From: Xiphias gladius | Lineage: Eukaryota; Chordata; Actinopteri; Istiophoriformes; Xiphiidae | Direction of reading: 5' to 3' | DNA length: 64,000 nt | NCBI RefSeq assembly: GCF_016859285.1 | Contig: NC_053415.1 | Location: forward strand, 17,059,001-17,123,000 | Part shown: positions 1 through 33,300 of the stretch, piece by piece | Layout of the letters: every line of letters begins with the position of its first letter | How positions within the stretch are numbered: position 1 is the first letter of the stretch | The notes under the pieces: generated by a model | Told to the model about the DNA's origin: nothing | The model's input: the letters and a program-made list of their open reading frames with translations, nothing else | Databases searched by the model: none | Program-made: the position numbers and the translations under genes

Positions 1-561
1 GCAACCCCTTGACATAATATCAGTAATGGAGACTAATGAGACTAGATAATGGCTTTGGCTAACATTGTGAGGCACTTTAGATTAAATATTGTTTCTTTCT
101 GGTCTTACCGGTTGAATTACACTTAACTATATAGTTTGTTGTGACTCTGATTTAATGGACAGGGACTGCCCTTTATCTCTTCGTAATCATATCCATAGTA
201 CTAAAGATTTTTGTTAGATATCATATACTGTATCACCCACCCTTAGTTTAATCTAAATGTAGCATGACAGGAACCAACAATCAAAACCACATAAATATTG
301 TTGTATTATTGCTGACTAACTACTATTTAATCAGTAACTGAATTTATATCGTGACATGTTGGTATCTACCTGGACCTGTTTTCTTCTTTTTCTCCTGTAT
401 GACACCTAGTGTTAACCTGACCTCCACCATCCTGATACACACGCTCTGACACACACTTCCACTCGTGTGTGTGAATAACTTGGCGGATGATCTCAAGCAG
501 CTGGAGCCAGTGTGTATGATCCTGGAGAGAATACTCCTACCCCTTCTACACAGGCAGACGG

Positions 562-562
<1 letters not shown>

Positions 563-598
<36 letters not shown>

Positions 599-605
599 TA
601 CATAC
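563..605. repeat. (CA)n then (ATAC)n microsatellite
   Basis: About 15 CA units run into a short ATAC-type tract. Simple sequence repeat in gsk3b intron 1. Confidence 0.9.
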
Positions 606-707
606 ATTCACACACCCACATGAGCACTCAGGTTTTGTTTTTTGGGGTGAGGCAGCTGGCCAAGAACAATAAGCGGCTTGTTTAGCATTTTCAAAGCCAC
701 AGCTCTC

Positions 708-710
<3 letters not shown>

Positions 711-739
<29 letters not shown>
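711..739. repeat. (CT)n microsatellite
   Basis: Uninterrupted CT dinucleotides followed by a pyrimidine-rich stretch to about 780. Confidence 0.9.
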
Positions 740-741
<2 letters not shown>

Positions 742-3252
742 CCTCTTTCCCTCTTTCTCCCCTTTCCGTTCTGTCTCTTTCTGACATTTAGCAAGTGATG
801 ATGGGAACAAAATGAACTAATTATATATATTTTTTATTTCAAATGAAACAGCAGTACTTGCAGACAAGACAAGAGCAATCTGAATCACTCAGGCTTTAAA
901 AGCGAGCTGAATTTTGAAGGAAAGAGACATGAGAAGATAGTCAGTCTCTGCTCTGTCCACTGGGTGTAGTCAATATCGTGGCAGGACAAGGCGGCCATGG
1001 CTCTGCAGGTGGTGGTTGAACATCACTCTGATATCTAAAAATCTATGCACCCACATTGTGTCTGGTCAAAAACACACTGATACCCTGATGTCTCGACGTC
1101 AGCGACGCTGCTTGGCCAAGCTTGCTCTGTGTAAGCAGCAGCAACATTCCTGTGACGGGATGTTTCAGCAATGGAGTGAATTATCTCATCAGCCTTGCAG
1201 CAGTGGTGGAACACTTTGCATGAGTGCGTTGTGTACCTGCGCACGTTAACACAATGCTTGCATGCTTTCGCTGGTGGTACAGTCTGTTTTGTTGTTGAGG
1301 AATTTAGCAAGTCTCTTCATACATTCCTCACAAATGTCTCTGACCTGCAGTCCACAGCCACCATGTACCAAAACCCATTAACATTCTGCACATTTTGTAT
1401 TTTGAAACCTATAATACAACAAGTATAATAACACGGTCATAACCTAAGCAAGAAAATGCTTTTGACAGTTTCAAGTAACTAAAAGGGTACGTAATTTCAT
1501 AGTAATTAGCCTCAGTGTTTGAATCTACAGTGTGTGTGATATTATAATTTACCTGCAATAGTCATAAAGTTAATAAATCGAGTATGCATGCATGCACTTG
1601 TATGCATTTGTTTGCTAAATTTCAGGGAGGAATGAACATATGGACGGTTTGGAAGGTCCACATTCCATGACATTCGCACGCAGTGATACAACATGACTGG
1701 TGTGAAAAATCTCATCACTCATCTTGCAGGAAGTGCTTGAATAATGTTACCACTACAACCTGGTGGTGTCTAATATGTTAACGTTGCAACTTTTCCCCCT
1801 GATACTAGCTCTAAAGTGGGTGGCTCATCATGTCAGAGTATTCAAGTTTTAAATCCCCTGACTTTAGCAAAGAATTTCTTTGTTTATGTTAGACAAAATA
1901 CATATACATAAACTCCAAGGAGGAAAAATGTACCCAGAGGATTAATGTTCCTCTGGTTAAAAACAAAAACTGGTGTCTTGTTCAAAACTTTCTAACTTTA
2001 AGGTGACAAATTGCTGAATATTTGATTTTATGTTAACGTAATTTGTTAAAGACCCAGTCAAATTTATTAATAATGCTGGATTATTTGGGCATAGGCCTTG
2101 AACAGTGGGCAAATGCATGTCAGAATGTTATTTTTTTTTTTGTCTAATGCTTTATTTGTGAGGAAGTGAGTAACAAAAGATTTATGGGCTCAAATAAAGG
2201 TAAGTAAGATTTTTAGCTAGTAAAATGATGTTCAGAAATAATTTGACAGCCAGTCATTGTATGTGACCCTTTGTAAACCCTGTGGTAAAAAATTGCTGTA
2301 TAAATTGCATATAAAATTCACGTTTGTGAATGCGTAGAAAAGATACTTAGATGTAGAATTTTTTTTAAATTTTGTCTGAATAACATGGTCCAGGTTACAG
2401 ACACAAAGAGAAAAAGAAATGCTTTTGTGAATATCAGAGTACAGATTCAAAGCAGAAAACTGAGCGCTCCCACAATGTGTAACACTGAAGTTACACCAGA
2501 GACGTTATAAGAGAGGAGAGAAACCATGCAAAGCATTTTGAATAGATGGCAGTTGTATGACACATCCTGCCCCTTCCCCCCAAGCCAATCGTCTGCTTTA
2601 TAACAGCTGAATAGGAAACATATCTAGCCAATCGTGTTGTTGCATTGATGCAAGCAAAACTTTGCGCATACATAGTAGAAGTATAATCTGTGGGAAAAAA
2701 AAATTCATTTTAAATCTTATTTTGGGGCAAAGTCACCAAACTTTTAAAGCATTTTTTTTTTTTTTTTTTTTATCAGATTTGACTGGTGATTCTATACAGG
2801 CAGTTTTTATGTCCCGGGGACCACTGAAAGTGAAATTATGGCTCTCTCCCCATTCATGTAGATACGGGCCTGGTCTTGGTAGTCCAAAATAACTGTCCGG
2901 GGGCGCTGCCAAGATGGCTGCCGAGTGGCGAGACCTGCCTGAAAGACTTTGGTTACACATGCCCATGCACATTTCAGAAAACAGTGAGAATGAGAATCTC
3001 AGATCATCATTCAAAAAGCTCAACCTTTTTTTTTTTTTTTTTAACCCTCATACAAGCCCATAATAACAATAATAGAACCACAGCACCTTATCTTTTATTT
3101 GTGGTGTGTGTTTGTGGTCTCATTTTCATTAACATGGCACCATCATCAGTGCATTTCATTAGTCATAAATTTAGCTCAGGAAACTTTAACCGCTTTTGAG
3201 TACCAGCAGAACGGTGTCCATAAGTTGGCAGCAAATGCTTAGTGTCGTTGAG

Positions 3253-3552
3253 GGCTGCAACTGATGATTATTTTCATTATTGATTAATTTGCAGATCTAT
3301 TTTATCGATTAATCGTTTGATCTGCTAAATGTAGAAAATGTTGAAAAATGCCCATCACATTTTCCTAGTGTCCTTGTTAACATAATCAGATGTCTTCTAT
3401 TTTCCAAACAACAGTCCAAAACCCCAAGATGTTCAGTTTACGACGATATAAAATGGAAAACTAGAATATCCAATTAAATTAATCCAATTAAAAGCCAAGT
3501 AATTTTTTTGTTGATCAACTAATCAGTTATTTGACCAATAGTTACAGCTCTA
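3253..3552. repeat. TIR element, CTGCAACTAA family, copy 1
   Basis: It starts ggctgcaactgatgatta and ends gttacagctctag, so its ends are an imperfect inverted repeat (CTGCAACT.. / ..AGTTACAGC). The interior carries ATTAATCGATTAAT-like motifs and aaaatgttgaaaaatgcc. A second diverged copy sits at 11706-12092. From memory this is a very abundant non-autonomous DNA element of percomorph fish. It has no coding capacity. Confidence 0.75.
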
Positions 3553-4304
3553 GTCTTGTTTACTCATACTTGGATCTTGTTGGTTTATTTAATAATTGAT
3601 CAATTTTGCTCATTTTGTTCAGACTTTATAGAAAAACATGCTTACACATTTTGGTATCAGAGACAAAACTGGTAACTTTGAAATATACCCAACCCCACAT
3701 GTGTCCAGTAACTGCTCAACAATAGTGTTGTTTTGACCTCATTGTGTACACACATTGGTGGCCATATTCAGTTGTGGCCTGAACTAGCCTGGTGACCTGA
3801 ATTAACTATTGATGCCTCAGGCTGAAAGTTCCAGCAGCTGTCTCTACTGTCTCACTTTTGTAGTTTAGGAATACAGCCTATGTACATGAAATCATGCTCT
3901 TTGATTAGTCATGCAGGTTATAATACTGTGGCAGGCTGATTGACAGTATCCATTGCAACCCTACAAGCACATGTTTCAAGGTGTTTGATTCATGATATTT
4001 GGTCCGTTTTCGGATGGTTCACTATGGGAATAATTTATTTTAATGGAAATTTCATTTCACATGTGAAGTGAAGATAATCCTTCAGTAGTCGGTTGTGATT
4101 GTGACAATTTTCTGTCAGTATAGAATGAAGGGAAATCTGCATGAAGTTTGACAGATTATGAAAATGATTTTTCGTCTTTACCAGATTAGTGTGTGAAAGG
4201 TCATGCCTCACACAGACTTCCAATCAGTCACTTACAATGCAAAAATGCCATTTCTGATTGCTTGGTCATTCCTTATTTGCACCAGTGTGAGATCTTACTG
4301 TGAG

Positions 4305-4370
4305 CTGTGTGTGTGTGCGCGTGTGTGTGTGTGCGCGTGTGTGTGTGTGTGTGTGTGTGTGCGTGTGTGT
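4305..4370. repeat. (GT)n microsatellite
   Basis: GT repeat with GC interruptions. It generates the spurious Cys-Val reading frames on both strands here. Confidence 0.92.
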
Positions 4371-4589
4371 CAGTGTGCACAGACTTTTCTCACGGTTTGA
4401 GGAAGTGCAGAGGCGTCGTAGAAATGGCCCTGTTGGAATATGTAGGCAGTCATATTCCTCTCTCTCTCGCACACACAAGCGCTCTCTCTTAGAAAGTCTA
4501 TTTCTGGCGGTACAGAATCCGTCCTCAGTTTCTCTTTCTAGACTCGGTCCTGGAGCGTGAAGTCCTACTGGTCTCTCAAACCCCTCAGC

Positions 4590-4614
4590 TTTTTTTTTTT
4601 TTTTTTTTTTTTTT
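4590..4614. repeat. Poly-T tract
   Basis: About 24 consecutive T, then CTTT units. Possibly the tail of an old retroposed insert on the minus strand, but no SINE body is recognised beside it. Confidence 0.8.
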
Positions 4615-4687
4615 CTTTCTTTCTCCAGCCCTTTCCTCATTCTTTGATCGTAATCACATCTTCAGTAATTGGAACACTCACTGGTGT

Positions 4688-4688
<1 letters not shown>

Positions 4689-4761
<73 letters not shown>

Positions 4762-4773
4762 TACATACATACA

Positions 4774-4802
<29 letters not shown>
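4689..4802. repeat. Compound (AC)n(ATAC)n microsatellite
   Basis: About 34 AC units pass directly into about 11 ATAC units. This long compound array is likely to be highly polymorphic. Confidence 0.95.
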
Positions 4803-4805
<3 letters not shown>

Positions 4806-6417
4806 AAATTATTATTTTATGCCTGGTCTGGACACTGAAAGGGTTTTTATTTTTGCTTTTGCTGACACGTTAGAGCGTGTGTGTTGACACAGGCACTATT
4901 TGCATCAAAATCAATAACCCTGCTTGAAAATAAGCCCAGCCAATGAGTATGAAAATGGATCAGACCAGTAAAAAAAACCTCTGGGTTGCTTTCTCAGTCA
5001 AAACATAGACTTTCTACTGTTAAAATAATTCACACCATGTGGGGTTAATTAACCTAATCAGTTTGTTGATTTAAAACTCACACGAAGAGTAGTCACAGCC
5101 TGGTCGTTTGCCAGGTCAGCACGTGTGGAGGTGGTCTGCTACCACAGCCTGCTGCATGACGTTTCTATTAAATAACATCATGCCACGGTTATTAAGCAGC
5201 ACTAATCCACTCATCTGCATGATTGTGTACCCGCTGTGAGCTGTTGACAAATGTGTTTGACTCTGTCTCAACAACTCACCTAAAGTTAAACAAATTTAAT
5301 AAAGATGTTTTGATTACTTTAGATGCATGGATCTTCTGGCTCATATACAACCTTTTTCTGCTACAGTTTGTGTGAAAGAGACATATGCTATTAAGACATG
5401 AGCCATGAGCGTCCTAGTAGGGGTATTGATTCAGAGGGAATGCAGGTGTCATGTTGAGGATTTGTCACATAGTTTGTAAGGAAGTTATGGGATTTATTTG
5501 AGAATTTATGTGCCCATGACACTGCTATGGAGGGGGAGCAGAGGCAGGTCCTGACTGTTGGGAGAGGAAGGTATAAAGAGGACGGTTGGGGTAGGCATAT
5601 CAAAACAGATCCCCATCTATAGTGCATTAGCATCCCAAAGATACAGTCTTATTAGTTTAGGACTTTTCAGTGATAATAATATAATAATAATAATATTGCT
5701 ATGGTCGGTCTATACATCATGGTTGGTGAGTTTGTCAAGTGGGGATAGAACAAAGAAGCTAGGCCTGCTGTATGCTAATCCCCATTTGACGCATTAATTT
5801 GTATAAAAGCACCTATGCTTCTTGTTTTAAAAAGTAATGATTTATAGTGTCAAACAGAATTCGAGGGTCTTTCTGCCTATAGCTGTTAAGATAAAATTTG
5901 CGTGAGTTTCATTGTCTTTGCTAGATATTTATTTATTTTTTTTTTTCCAATGTCCCACCACCCAAAGTAGACCTAAACACTTCAAACATAGTTCATGGTG
6001 GCTTTCAAACAGTTGCAGTGTTTGTTTACAATCTTTTTTTGGGACATGTCTTGGGGCTTGGATACTCTGTTTCAGCTCAGCCATGATTCACTGTCAGTCA
6101 TTTGGGAGCATATCAGTACAACCACAGCTGTTGACCAATTGGAAGTACTGCTGGAACCAGTGGGGTTAAACTGGCTGTATCTAAAGAAGGAGGCCATATT
6201 GTTCTGTCTCTCCCAGCCAAGAAATTTGACCGCAGACATTCAAACCGGCAACTTGTCAATCACAAATTGGCTTCTGGAACAAGTAAGCTATAACGCCCTT
6301 AGATGCTCCAGTTTGAGTCTGAGATAGTGACTAGCAAGACTGATGTTGTAAATTGTAAATTTTTTAAATCGCCACTTTGTTCTGAGAATCTGCCTCTTTC
6401 TGTCTCTCTATCTTTAG

Positions 6418-26123
<19,706 letters not shown>

Positions 26124-26789
26124 GCCCGCAGACCAACTGCCCCGTCCCGGTCTCAGCCCCAGCCCATGGCCTCTCCATTGCCCCGGCCAGGGGGTGAGCT
26201 GTCCTCAGCTCTGCTCTGCCCTGTTCTCCTCCCTGACAGCAGCGGAGCGATGCTGACACAGTCCGGGTTCAAGAGCTAGACAACAGCCCTATGAGACCAC
26301 GACCACAAACCAAGCATCCCTGATCTGCCTCTTTTATCCCCGACTGGCCCCTCATCCAGCTGTTTGAACTCTACTCTATCCTCCATCAAAGATGTCTCTC
26401 CGTGCTCTTTCAACGGGGAAGCAAGGTGCAGGGCCAGAGGTGTTGTCCACTGTACTATTGATAAAAGTACACTGTACATGTATACACAATGCTAGCCTGC
26501 TAATGTTTGTAAGAGGACAATGTGTAGAAAAAGTCCTAAGCTGTTCCCTTTGGCCCTCTCCCTAAATCCTTTTGTCCTCCCCCGCATTGTTCCATTTCTC
26601 TGCATCCTCATCTTCATCCTATGAACTCTGAACCCTGTGTCCCCTGGCCGACCCCCCCCCCCCCCAGTTGCTCCTGTAGTGCATGTCCTGAGTATGGTTA
26701 GGATCACCTGGGGGTCACCACGCCCTCTTACTTCTCAACCTCCACTTCCGCAGACAAGGCATGAGGCTCACACACGAATATACAAACAT

Positions 26790-26821
26790 ACACACACATA
26801 AACACACACACACACACGTTA

Positions 26822-26850
<29 letters not shown>
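26790..26850. repeat. (CA)n microsatellite
   Basis: Interrupted CA array in the gsk3b 3' UTR. Confidence 0.88.
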
Positions 26851-26852
<2 letters not shown>

Positions 26853-27941
26853 TGCATGACGATCCTGAAGTATGTGGAAGAAGCAGTCCACTTGCGGGGG
26901 TAATGTTTGGACAGGTTGTTTTTTTTTTTTTTTTTTCCTTTTTGTGGGGAGGGGGGGTTCTTTGCCTGGGGTTGTTTTTAAATGGTTAGCAAGCTGTTTT
27001 ACTCGACCTTGTTTTTAATTTTTTTTTTTTTTTTTGTACTCCTGGGCAGATGTTTTTGGATTGCCATGTGCGATGTGACATGTATCTGGTCCTGTGTGCT
27101 TGTATAATATATACATACAATACAAAACAAACATGCATACATACACAGTTTATATATTACTTTTCCTTATGTATAAAAAGTATATATAGATAAATGTATA
27201 TTAACTACAATGGTTCAGAAATCATTTATGGTGAGCTCATATCTGGCAGAGCAGTGGCAATATTTGCTGCTGCCTAAAGACAATAGATTTAGATAAGGTG
27301 GTGTTTTGTTTTTTTGTTTGTTGCTGGAGTGTGGTTAGATTCCAGCAGTCACTTCCCTGCTCTCCTGTGTTGTCTGTATTAAGGCTGTAAATGGATTTAG
27401 GGCATTGCTCTATTCCGTCTTTGTACCGACTGTCTGTAACAGTGTTTCTGTGACAGTGCAGCATCTAGACAAACATCTTCCCCTGTCTAGATCTTCCTCT
27501 TTCTCTCTCTCTCTCTCTCTCTGAAGATTTCAAGATGTTTCTTAACACTTTGCTTTCCTCGACTCTTTGAGAAGTCTCAGCGGTGGTTCTTGGCTCACCC
27601 CTGGCTTCCTTATGTGTTGTGACCACTGACTGAAGTGTTAGCCTAGCGTTCTTCCTCCTCCACCTGCCGCACATAGAGCCACTCGGTACAGTCTGTTGAA
27701 ACGTCTTATTTACAGAGAATACTCACTACATTTAAAAAAAAGAATAAAAGAAAAAAAAAAAAGAAAAAAGCAGAATTTGTATATACAGTATAAATGCTCC
27801 TCACCAAAACTTGTATGACTTGTATGTTGTTTTTTATGTTGTTATGTTGATTATTTTTTCCATGTTGTGTTCAAGGTATGTATATATGCAGACCCATGTA
27901 CTGTTGATGAGCAAAAACAAAGATGACAAAGGATAGAGAGA

Positions 27942-27947
27942 AATAAA
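27942..27947 (+). terminator. Possible proximal gsk3b poly(A) signal
   Basis: AATAAA in an A-rich stretch, 1.8 kb after the stop codon. Another A-rich AATAAA-like site lies near 27742. Use is unproven. Confidence 0.35.
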
Positions 27948-29195
27948 AAAGCTTAAAAAAAAACTAAAAAAAAAAAAGCAGAATCAGGGCAAAACTGATG
28001 TTGTTTATGGATATTGTAGATGACGATAATGATCAGCTTTATCCAGCCATATGTTCAATCTTACCTGTACAGTACAGTAGATGACAGCTGTATTATTGTA
28101 ACAAGAAATAGTCATGTATAGTGTAACTATAGTTTGGAGTGCCTTTGCTTTCATACACCTTCGCCTTGTTTCCCCCATCACCAAGCCCCCCCCCTCCCAA
28201 AAAAAACCCGCTATGGTGACTCTCCCTTTGGTGCTGTTGAATGTCCTGCTATCCTGCAACAAGCTCACACATGCACACAAACACACACACACTATTCCAC
28301 TTGACGTTCAATCCCCTCCACTTGTACGTCTTTCCCTTTTTCGCTGCACACTTAATGTAATATACAGACATTGTTAATTGTAAGGATATTTTCCTTAACT
28401 GAAGATAAAGTAGACAAGTGTTTATTTTAATAGATGTTTTATCTTGGATACACATGCACGCACAAACGTGTATACCACAGTCCTGGCACAGACTCCCGGG
28501 CATGAAGTGGGTGGGGTGGGGGGGTTGTGGATGGCAGCAGGGGTTTAAAAAAAAAGGGCCTCATATACTGTATATATACAATACAGTGCAGATTCTGTAT
28601 TACTCGCAGTGTTGGTCTGTTACCAAAGCCAAACTATGATGTAGTTGTGATGAGCCATCCTCAGAGGCAATAATGTATTCTGACTCTCTTCTTCTCTCTA
28701 TGGATATTTTGTCGTTTCTCCTCCCTGTCTGCATATTCGGGGGGAATTCAGTAGCACCTAAAGGGGTCAAGTCATGTAGCCTTTCTCCTGTCTCCTGCTT
28801 GCTGTAATTTAGCATTCATGAACGTGTTGTTACCCTCCACCAGAAAGTCTGACCACTTCACCCTACCCCGAACTCCAGTTGAACAAAAACACCAACAAAA
28901 GCTACCAAAAAAGAAGACACGCAAGTCTATATATACTAGTATATTATTATACTAGCATATATACTAGTTTATTACGCTAACTGGGGTTAAAGAAAAGAAA
29001 AATCATAGAAAATACTACAAAAACATCCTGTATAACAGTACTACTACTTGAATGCCTCTGTTTGTGACTGAAATTTTTATTTCATTTGTTTTTTTTTTTT
29101 CTTTTGTTCTGTGAAGGTATGCTAAATGTGCGCCTCTGTAAATATTCCCTCTGCGTGCTCTGAGGAATAGTTCCCTGGTACTGTAATTTGCATTA

Positions 29196-29201
29196 AATAA
29201 A
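29196..29201 (+). terminator. Distal gsk3b poly(A) signal
   Basis: AATAAA in gcattaaataaagagtagg, followed about 35 bases later by GT/T-rich sequence. It is the last good signal before the convergent nr1i2 gene. Confidence 0.65.
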
Positions 29202-29811
29202 GAGTAGGATAGCCTGGAAATGATACAACTCTTGGTCTGTTCCATCTTCTTTTAGTGGGTGTGCTTTTGTGTCCTTATAAAGCAAATTTTCTGTCAGGGC
29301 CGGTATGTGTGAAGCCTCAGACCAATTTTGGTTGCAAGCGCATCAAAATATTAAGAATGGTGGAATTCTGCTCTTATTCCTAGATAGAAAATACAATCGA
29401 ATGCTCACATTTGTTCACAAGCTGTGATTCAGCTCTTACACACAACCCCTATTGCTACTAATTCTACACAGTTCGAACTACATACTAACTGGCATAGTTT
29501 GCTCTTGTGGTGCTTAGTTTACAAAAATATCAACATACGTCACTACAGCCTGTCCTTAAGAGTCATGTTTATTAAACTTTGCTAAAAGTTGCCCTAGCGT
29601 CTTTATATAAAGCTTCTAAGTGCTACTTTCTTGTCAAACAGGTCAAATTTTAGGACCATTCTCAAGTTTTACACATACCAGCCAGATTTTTGCAGTGACA
29701 CCAAGAGATCAGTCCCATATTTAATGGATTATCCTTTGTATAAGCACAGGGGGGCACTGTTTGTCTTGCTGCTAATGACCCTAGAAGCACCATCATTCAT
29801 TTTTAGTCAGT

Positions 29812-29821
29812 TTTATTTATT
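29812..29821 (-). terminator. nr1i2 poly(A) signal
   Basis: The minus strand reads AATAAATAAAA here, two overlapping AATAAA hexamers about 575 bases past the nr1i2 stop codon. The ends of nr1i2 and gsk3b would then lie about 600 bases apart, tail to tail. Confidence 0.5.
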
Positions 29822-30393
29822 TAACATAAGTATAGAGCATTTTTGATTTACATGGTCCAAACACAAAACTAAACACAAACTGAGGTAACAAATGTAAAAA
29901 GTAGAGATTGTCTTTGCAATTACAGCTCTTTCCATTTTCTGACACTTCATGGTCTCTGACAATTCTGTGCAACAAAAAACATTAAACCTCTCAACTTTTA
30001 GGTCAACAATCGTTCATAGACACACAATATGTATTCGCTATAAGCAAAACAATTAACACAGAAGTGACAAACTCACTATAATCCAGCAAATGTGTAACCA
30101 GTTAACAAAACAAACCGTAAAACTTGATGCTGCTTGACTTTTGAGTAGTGTGGAGAGGAAAGATGAGACTTGACTCAAGTCTGTGATGTTAACATGCATT
30201 CTACGCTTAAGACTGTTGCATGACAGAAATGCGTTCTTTAGTATTTTGACACTTTTGTACAATAACAGAATACTTAGCTTTAAATCAAGGAGCACATTCA
30301 GCTTGTATAACTTTTCAGTTTGGGGTCTCCATTATTAAATAACAGAAGTGAGCCCAGAGTGCTTCAGCTGTCCATGTACAGTAGGCGTCTGTA

Positions 30394-33300
30394 TTAAAAG
30401 TCATTACAGGGGTTTTTACTGACCACCTCCAATATGAGAGGAGAGATATCGTCAGGCTGGATGTCCTGGATCTGCAGAACCTGTTTGCTGTACTCCTCAG
30501 TCATTGTTCTCATCTCTGTGAGACAGGCCATCACTTTGGGGTACAGCAAGCTGGAGTCACAGAGAAAACAGATGCAGATTGGTTGGGAAAGGTTTCAGAT
30601 TGAACTGACTGCTAGTGGCCTCTGGTATTTCACTCACTGTTTTTCTGGGCCTTTTCTCTTGCAGTCAATCCAGGTCTTTAGTGTCAGTGCCAAGTTTTCA
30701 TGAAGCTCGTCGATCACACTGTGCTGCAGCACACCTGGACGATCTGATAGATCAAATAATATAATCTGTACTTAGTATCAAATCTCTACTAATCCAAAGC
30801 AACTTGAACCCGAGGACGTCTGAAAATACATTTTTATGCTGGGCTGGATACAAATGCAAACAGTTTTTAGGGTTTAAATATTTACAGGGTTTATAAATGA
30901 TTGATGAGAAAGGACTGGGATGAACTGATGAAGACCTGCTGCTACCTGGAGAAAACAGGGACATGGCTTGCATGAGAACATACTCTTCCTCCTGCAGGCC
31001 CAGTTTGCGTAGTGTGTGGTGAAATTTTAACAAAGGCTCCAGTAGGAGCGGCTGGAAACCTGCTACAATACACAGGAGAACAGAGGTCAATGACAGACAG
31101 CAAAGCTTTTATTGTGACACATCTTCAGGAAATGTCGCAATGTCTCATTGATTGTGATTAACGCAACAAACACAAAATAGAATCAATTTTAATAAATAAG
31201 GAGTGAGAACAGCATTTCTGACATGACTGTGGTCATACTGAAGAAAATAATACAGTGGGAATGTATATTAAATTACCACTACAGGTAATTTTTCTTTCTT
31301 TTTTCCTGCCTTTTTTGGGACTGTATATGTAGACCACAAACACAAACAGTCTGCAGCCTCAACTATTATGTGAATAAAGGGTTTTCTTTGAGAATTTCAA
31401 GCTATTTAAGTAGAGGTGAACAATATAGATGGAAATGCTGTTTCCTAAACAGAAATATTTGGAAAAGTTTGAAAAATACATTACATTTCCTTTACTTATT
31501 GGCAGACACTTTTGTCCAAAGCAACTTACAGGTTAGGGACACCAGTGAAACTTCAGTACAGTAGGAGACTACGAGACTCTTAAGATTGAGAGTGACACCC
31601 CTACTCTGATAACATTTGGCAGCTCGTTCCACCACCTGCCTTGTATGCAAGGATGGCAATGCTCGACAACATTGGTTGGTGGAACGCAGTGGCCAAAACG
31701 GGGCATAAGTCTGTATGATTGAGTTCAAGTATATGGGTGCAGACCCCAGAAGTCAATCTGTGGGCAAGCATTAGTGACTTGAATTTGATTCGGGTGGCCA
31801 AGGGTAGCCAGTGGATGGTCAAAGAGCAGCAGAGTGACGTGCTCTTTTAGGCTGATCGAAAACCAGATGCGCCGCCACATTCTGGACCATCTGTAAGGGT
31901 TTTGCTGTGCGTGACAGGAGGCCCGCTTGGAGGCCTGCTCGGAGGCCAATAGAGTGGTCGAGGCGAGAGATAACCATGGCCTGTACCAGGAGTATTGTGG
32001 CGTACTGGGTCAGGTAATGCCTGATTTTTTTTATGTTGTATAGTGCAAAATGGCACGACTGGGAGACAGATGCAACATGGTCAGAGAGGCGTGGCTGGTC
32101 ATCAAACATGACACACAGGTTTCTTACAACCTTGGTTGGGGTGAGACATGAGGAGGTGATTTTGATGTTGATATTGTGATGGATTGATTGATTGGCTTGA
32201 ATGACTAAGAGTACAGTCTTAGAGAGGTTAAGTTGAAGGTGGTGTTCCCTCGTCCATGTTGATATGTCTGAGAAACAAACCGAGATCCACGCCGAGAACG
32301 TGGGGTCATCTGGCAGGAATGATAATAGGAATGGTACAGTTGGGTGTTGTCTGCGTAGCAGTGATATGAGAAGCCATGCGAGCAGACAACGGGACCCAAG
32401 GAGATGGTGTATATTGGACAAAGAAGGTGCCCCAGAACTGAGCCTTGGGTCACCGCTCTTTCAATAGCGTCAAAGGCTTTTTGAGCAGAGATGTTACCCG
32501 AGCCTGTTTGAATGTGGTCAGAAATGTTCCCAAAGACAGTGAAGCAATGGCAATGGGGTCCAGCGCACATGTAGTAGGACGGCTACCAGTTAAGATTTTA
32601 ATCCATGCCACAAAGTTAAATCAATGCATTAAATGACTGTTATGTAAGGTTGAATTCTGCACTGTCACCGAGCTGATTAAAGACATAGCATTTTGATAAT
32701 GGACATTTCATTCAAAACTAACCAACAAAAAAAAAAAAAGTCAATCAAGAGAAGAAAAATGCCCTAATTTTTTTTTAAAGAGATGTCATGCTGTGATGTG
32801 CTTAAACCGCAATATCTCAATGTGAAAACATTTGTCACGATAAGATTTTATGGAGAAGAAATGGTAATTGGTACATAAGCTGTACTGCACAAGATGTCCT
32901 GATGTCCTGATATTGCATAGTACTGTTTCCTCTGCCATATCAATTTATAATCTATGCAGGACACCTCGGAGTTCATTATCATTCCTACACCACAACTATT
33001 TACCTAAAGAAAAATAAGAGACCATGTTCACATCACCATCTTTTTTTTTAGCTTATATGTTGTCATTATGTCATGGTTAGGTTAGCTTGACCAGTGAATA
33101 CACTGGTAATGTAGCATGAAAAATAAGCATTGTTGCTATGGTTTACATGGCAGTTTAATATAACTTACACACTAACCTAGAGCAGTGGCAAAATAGTTGA
33201 TCCCTGACTATGTTTGGAGTGATCCAAACTATTCTCTGTAATCTGAATTATCACCTAATTCTAAATATTTTTTTTTAGCATTTTTGAGAGACAGTACACA

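Larger units (their letters stand above)
1..6417 (+). other. gsk3b intron 1 (3' part), no gene seen
   Basis: Exon 2 starts at 6418 and no sequence coding the expected GSK3B N-terminus (MSGRPRTTSF-like) is visible upstream, so this is read as intron 1. It holds many simple repeats (CA, CT, GT, poly-T, ATAC) and one copy of a TIR element at 3253-3552. The acceptor is tctttag at 6411-6417. All ORFs here are short, low-complexity or unlike any family I know. Confidence 0.8.
26124..29220 (+). other. gsk3b: gsk3b 3' untranslated region
   Basis: About 3.1 kb from the stop codon to a cleavage site expected just after the AATAAA at 29196. GSK3B 3' UTRs are characteristically long. It carries a C tract (26652-26665), CA arrays (26790-26850), two poly-T tracts, a CT array (27497-27522) and AU-rich sequence. 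Four sequences match the Pumilio consensus UGUANAUA: 27778, 27879, 28569 and 29137. The extent is inferred; there is no transcript evidence. Confidence 0.7.

Noticed and set aside
4266-4640. 124-residue minus-strand ORF
   Set aside because: Made of the GT microsatellite and poly-T; no domain and no codon structure.
31819-32421. 200-residue ORF, the longest in the window
   Set aside because: Degraded L2 reverse transcriptase, not a host gene.
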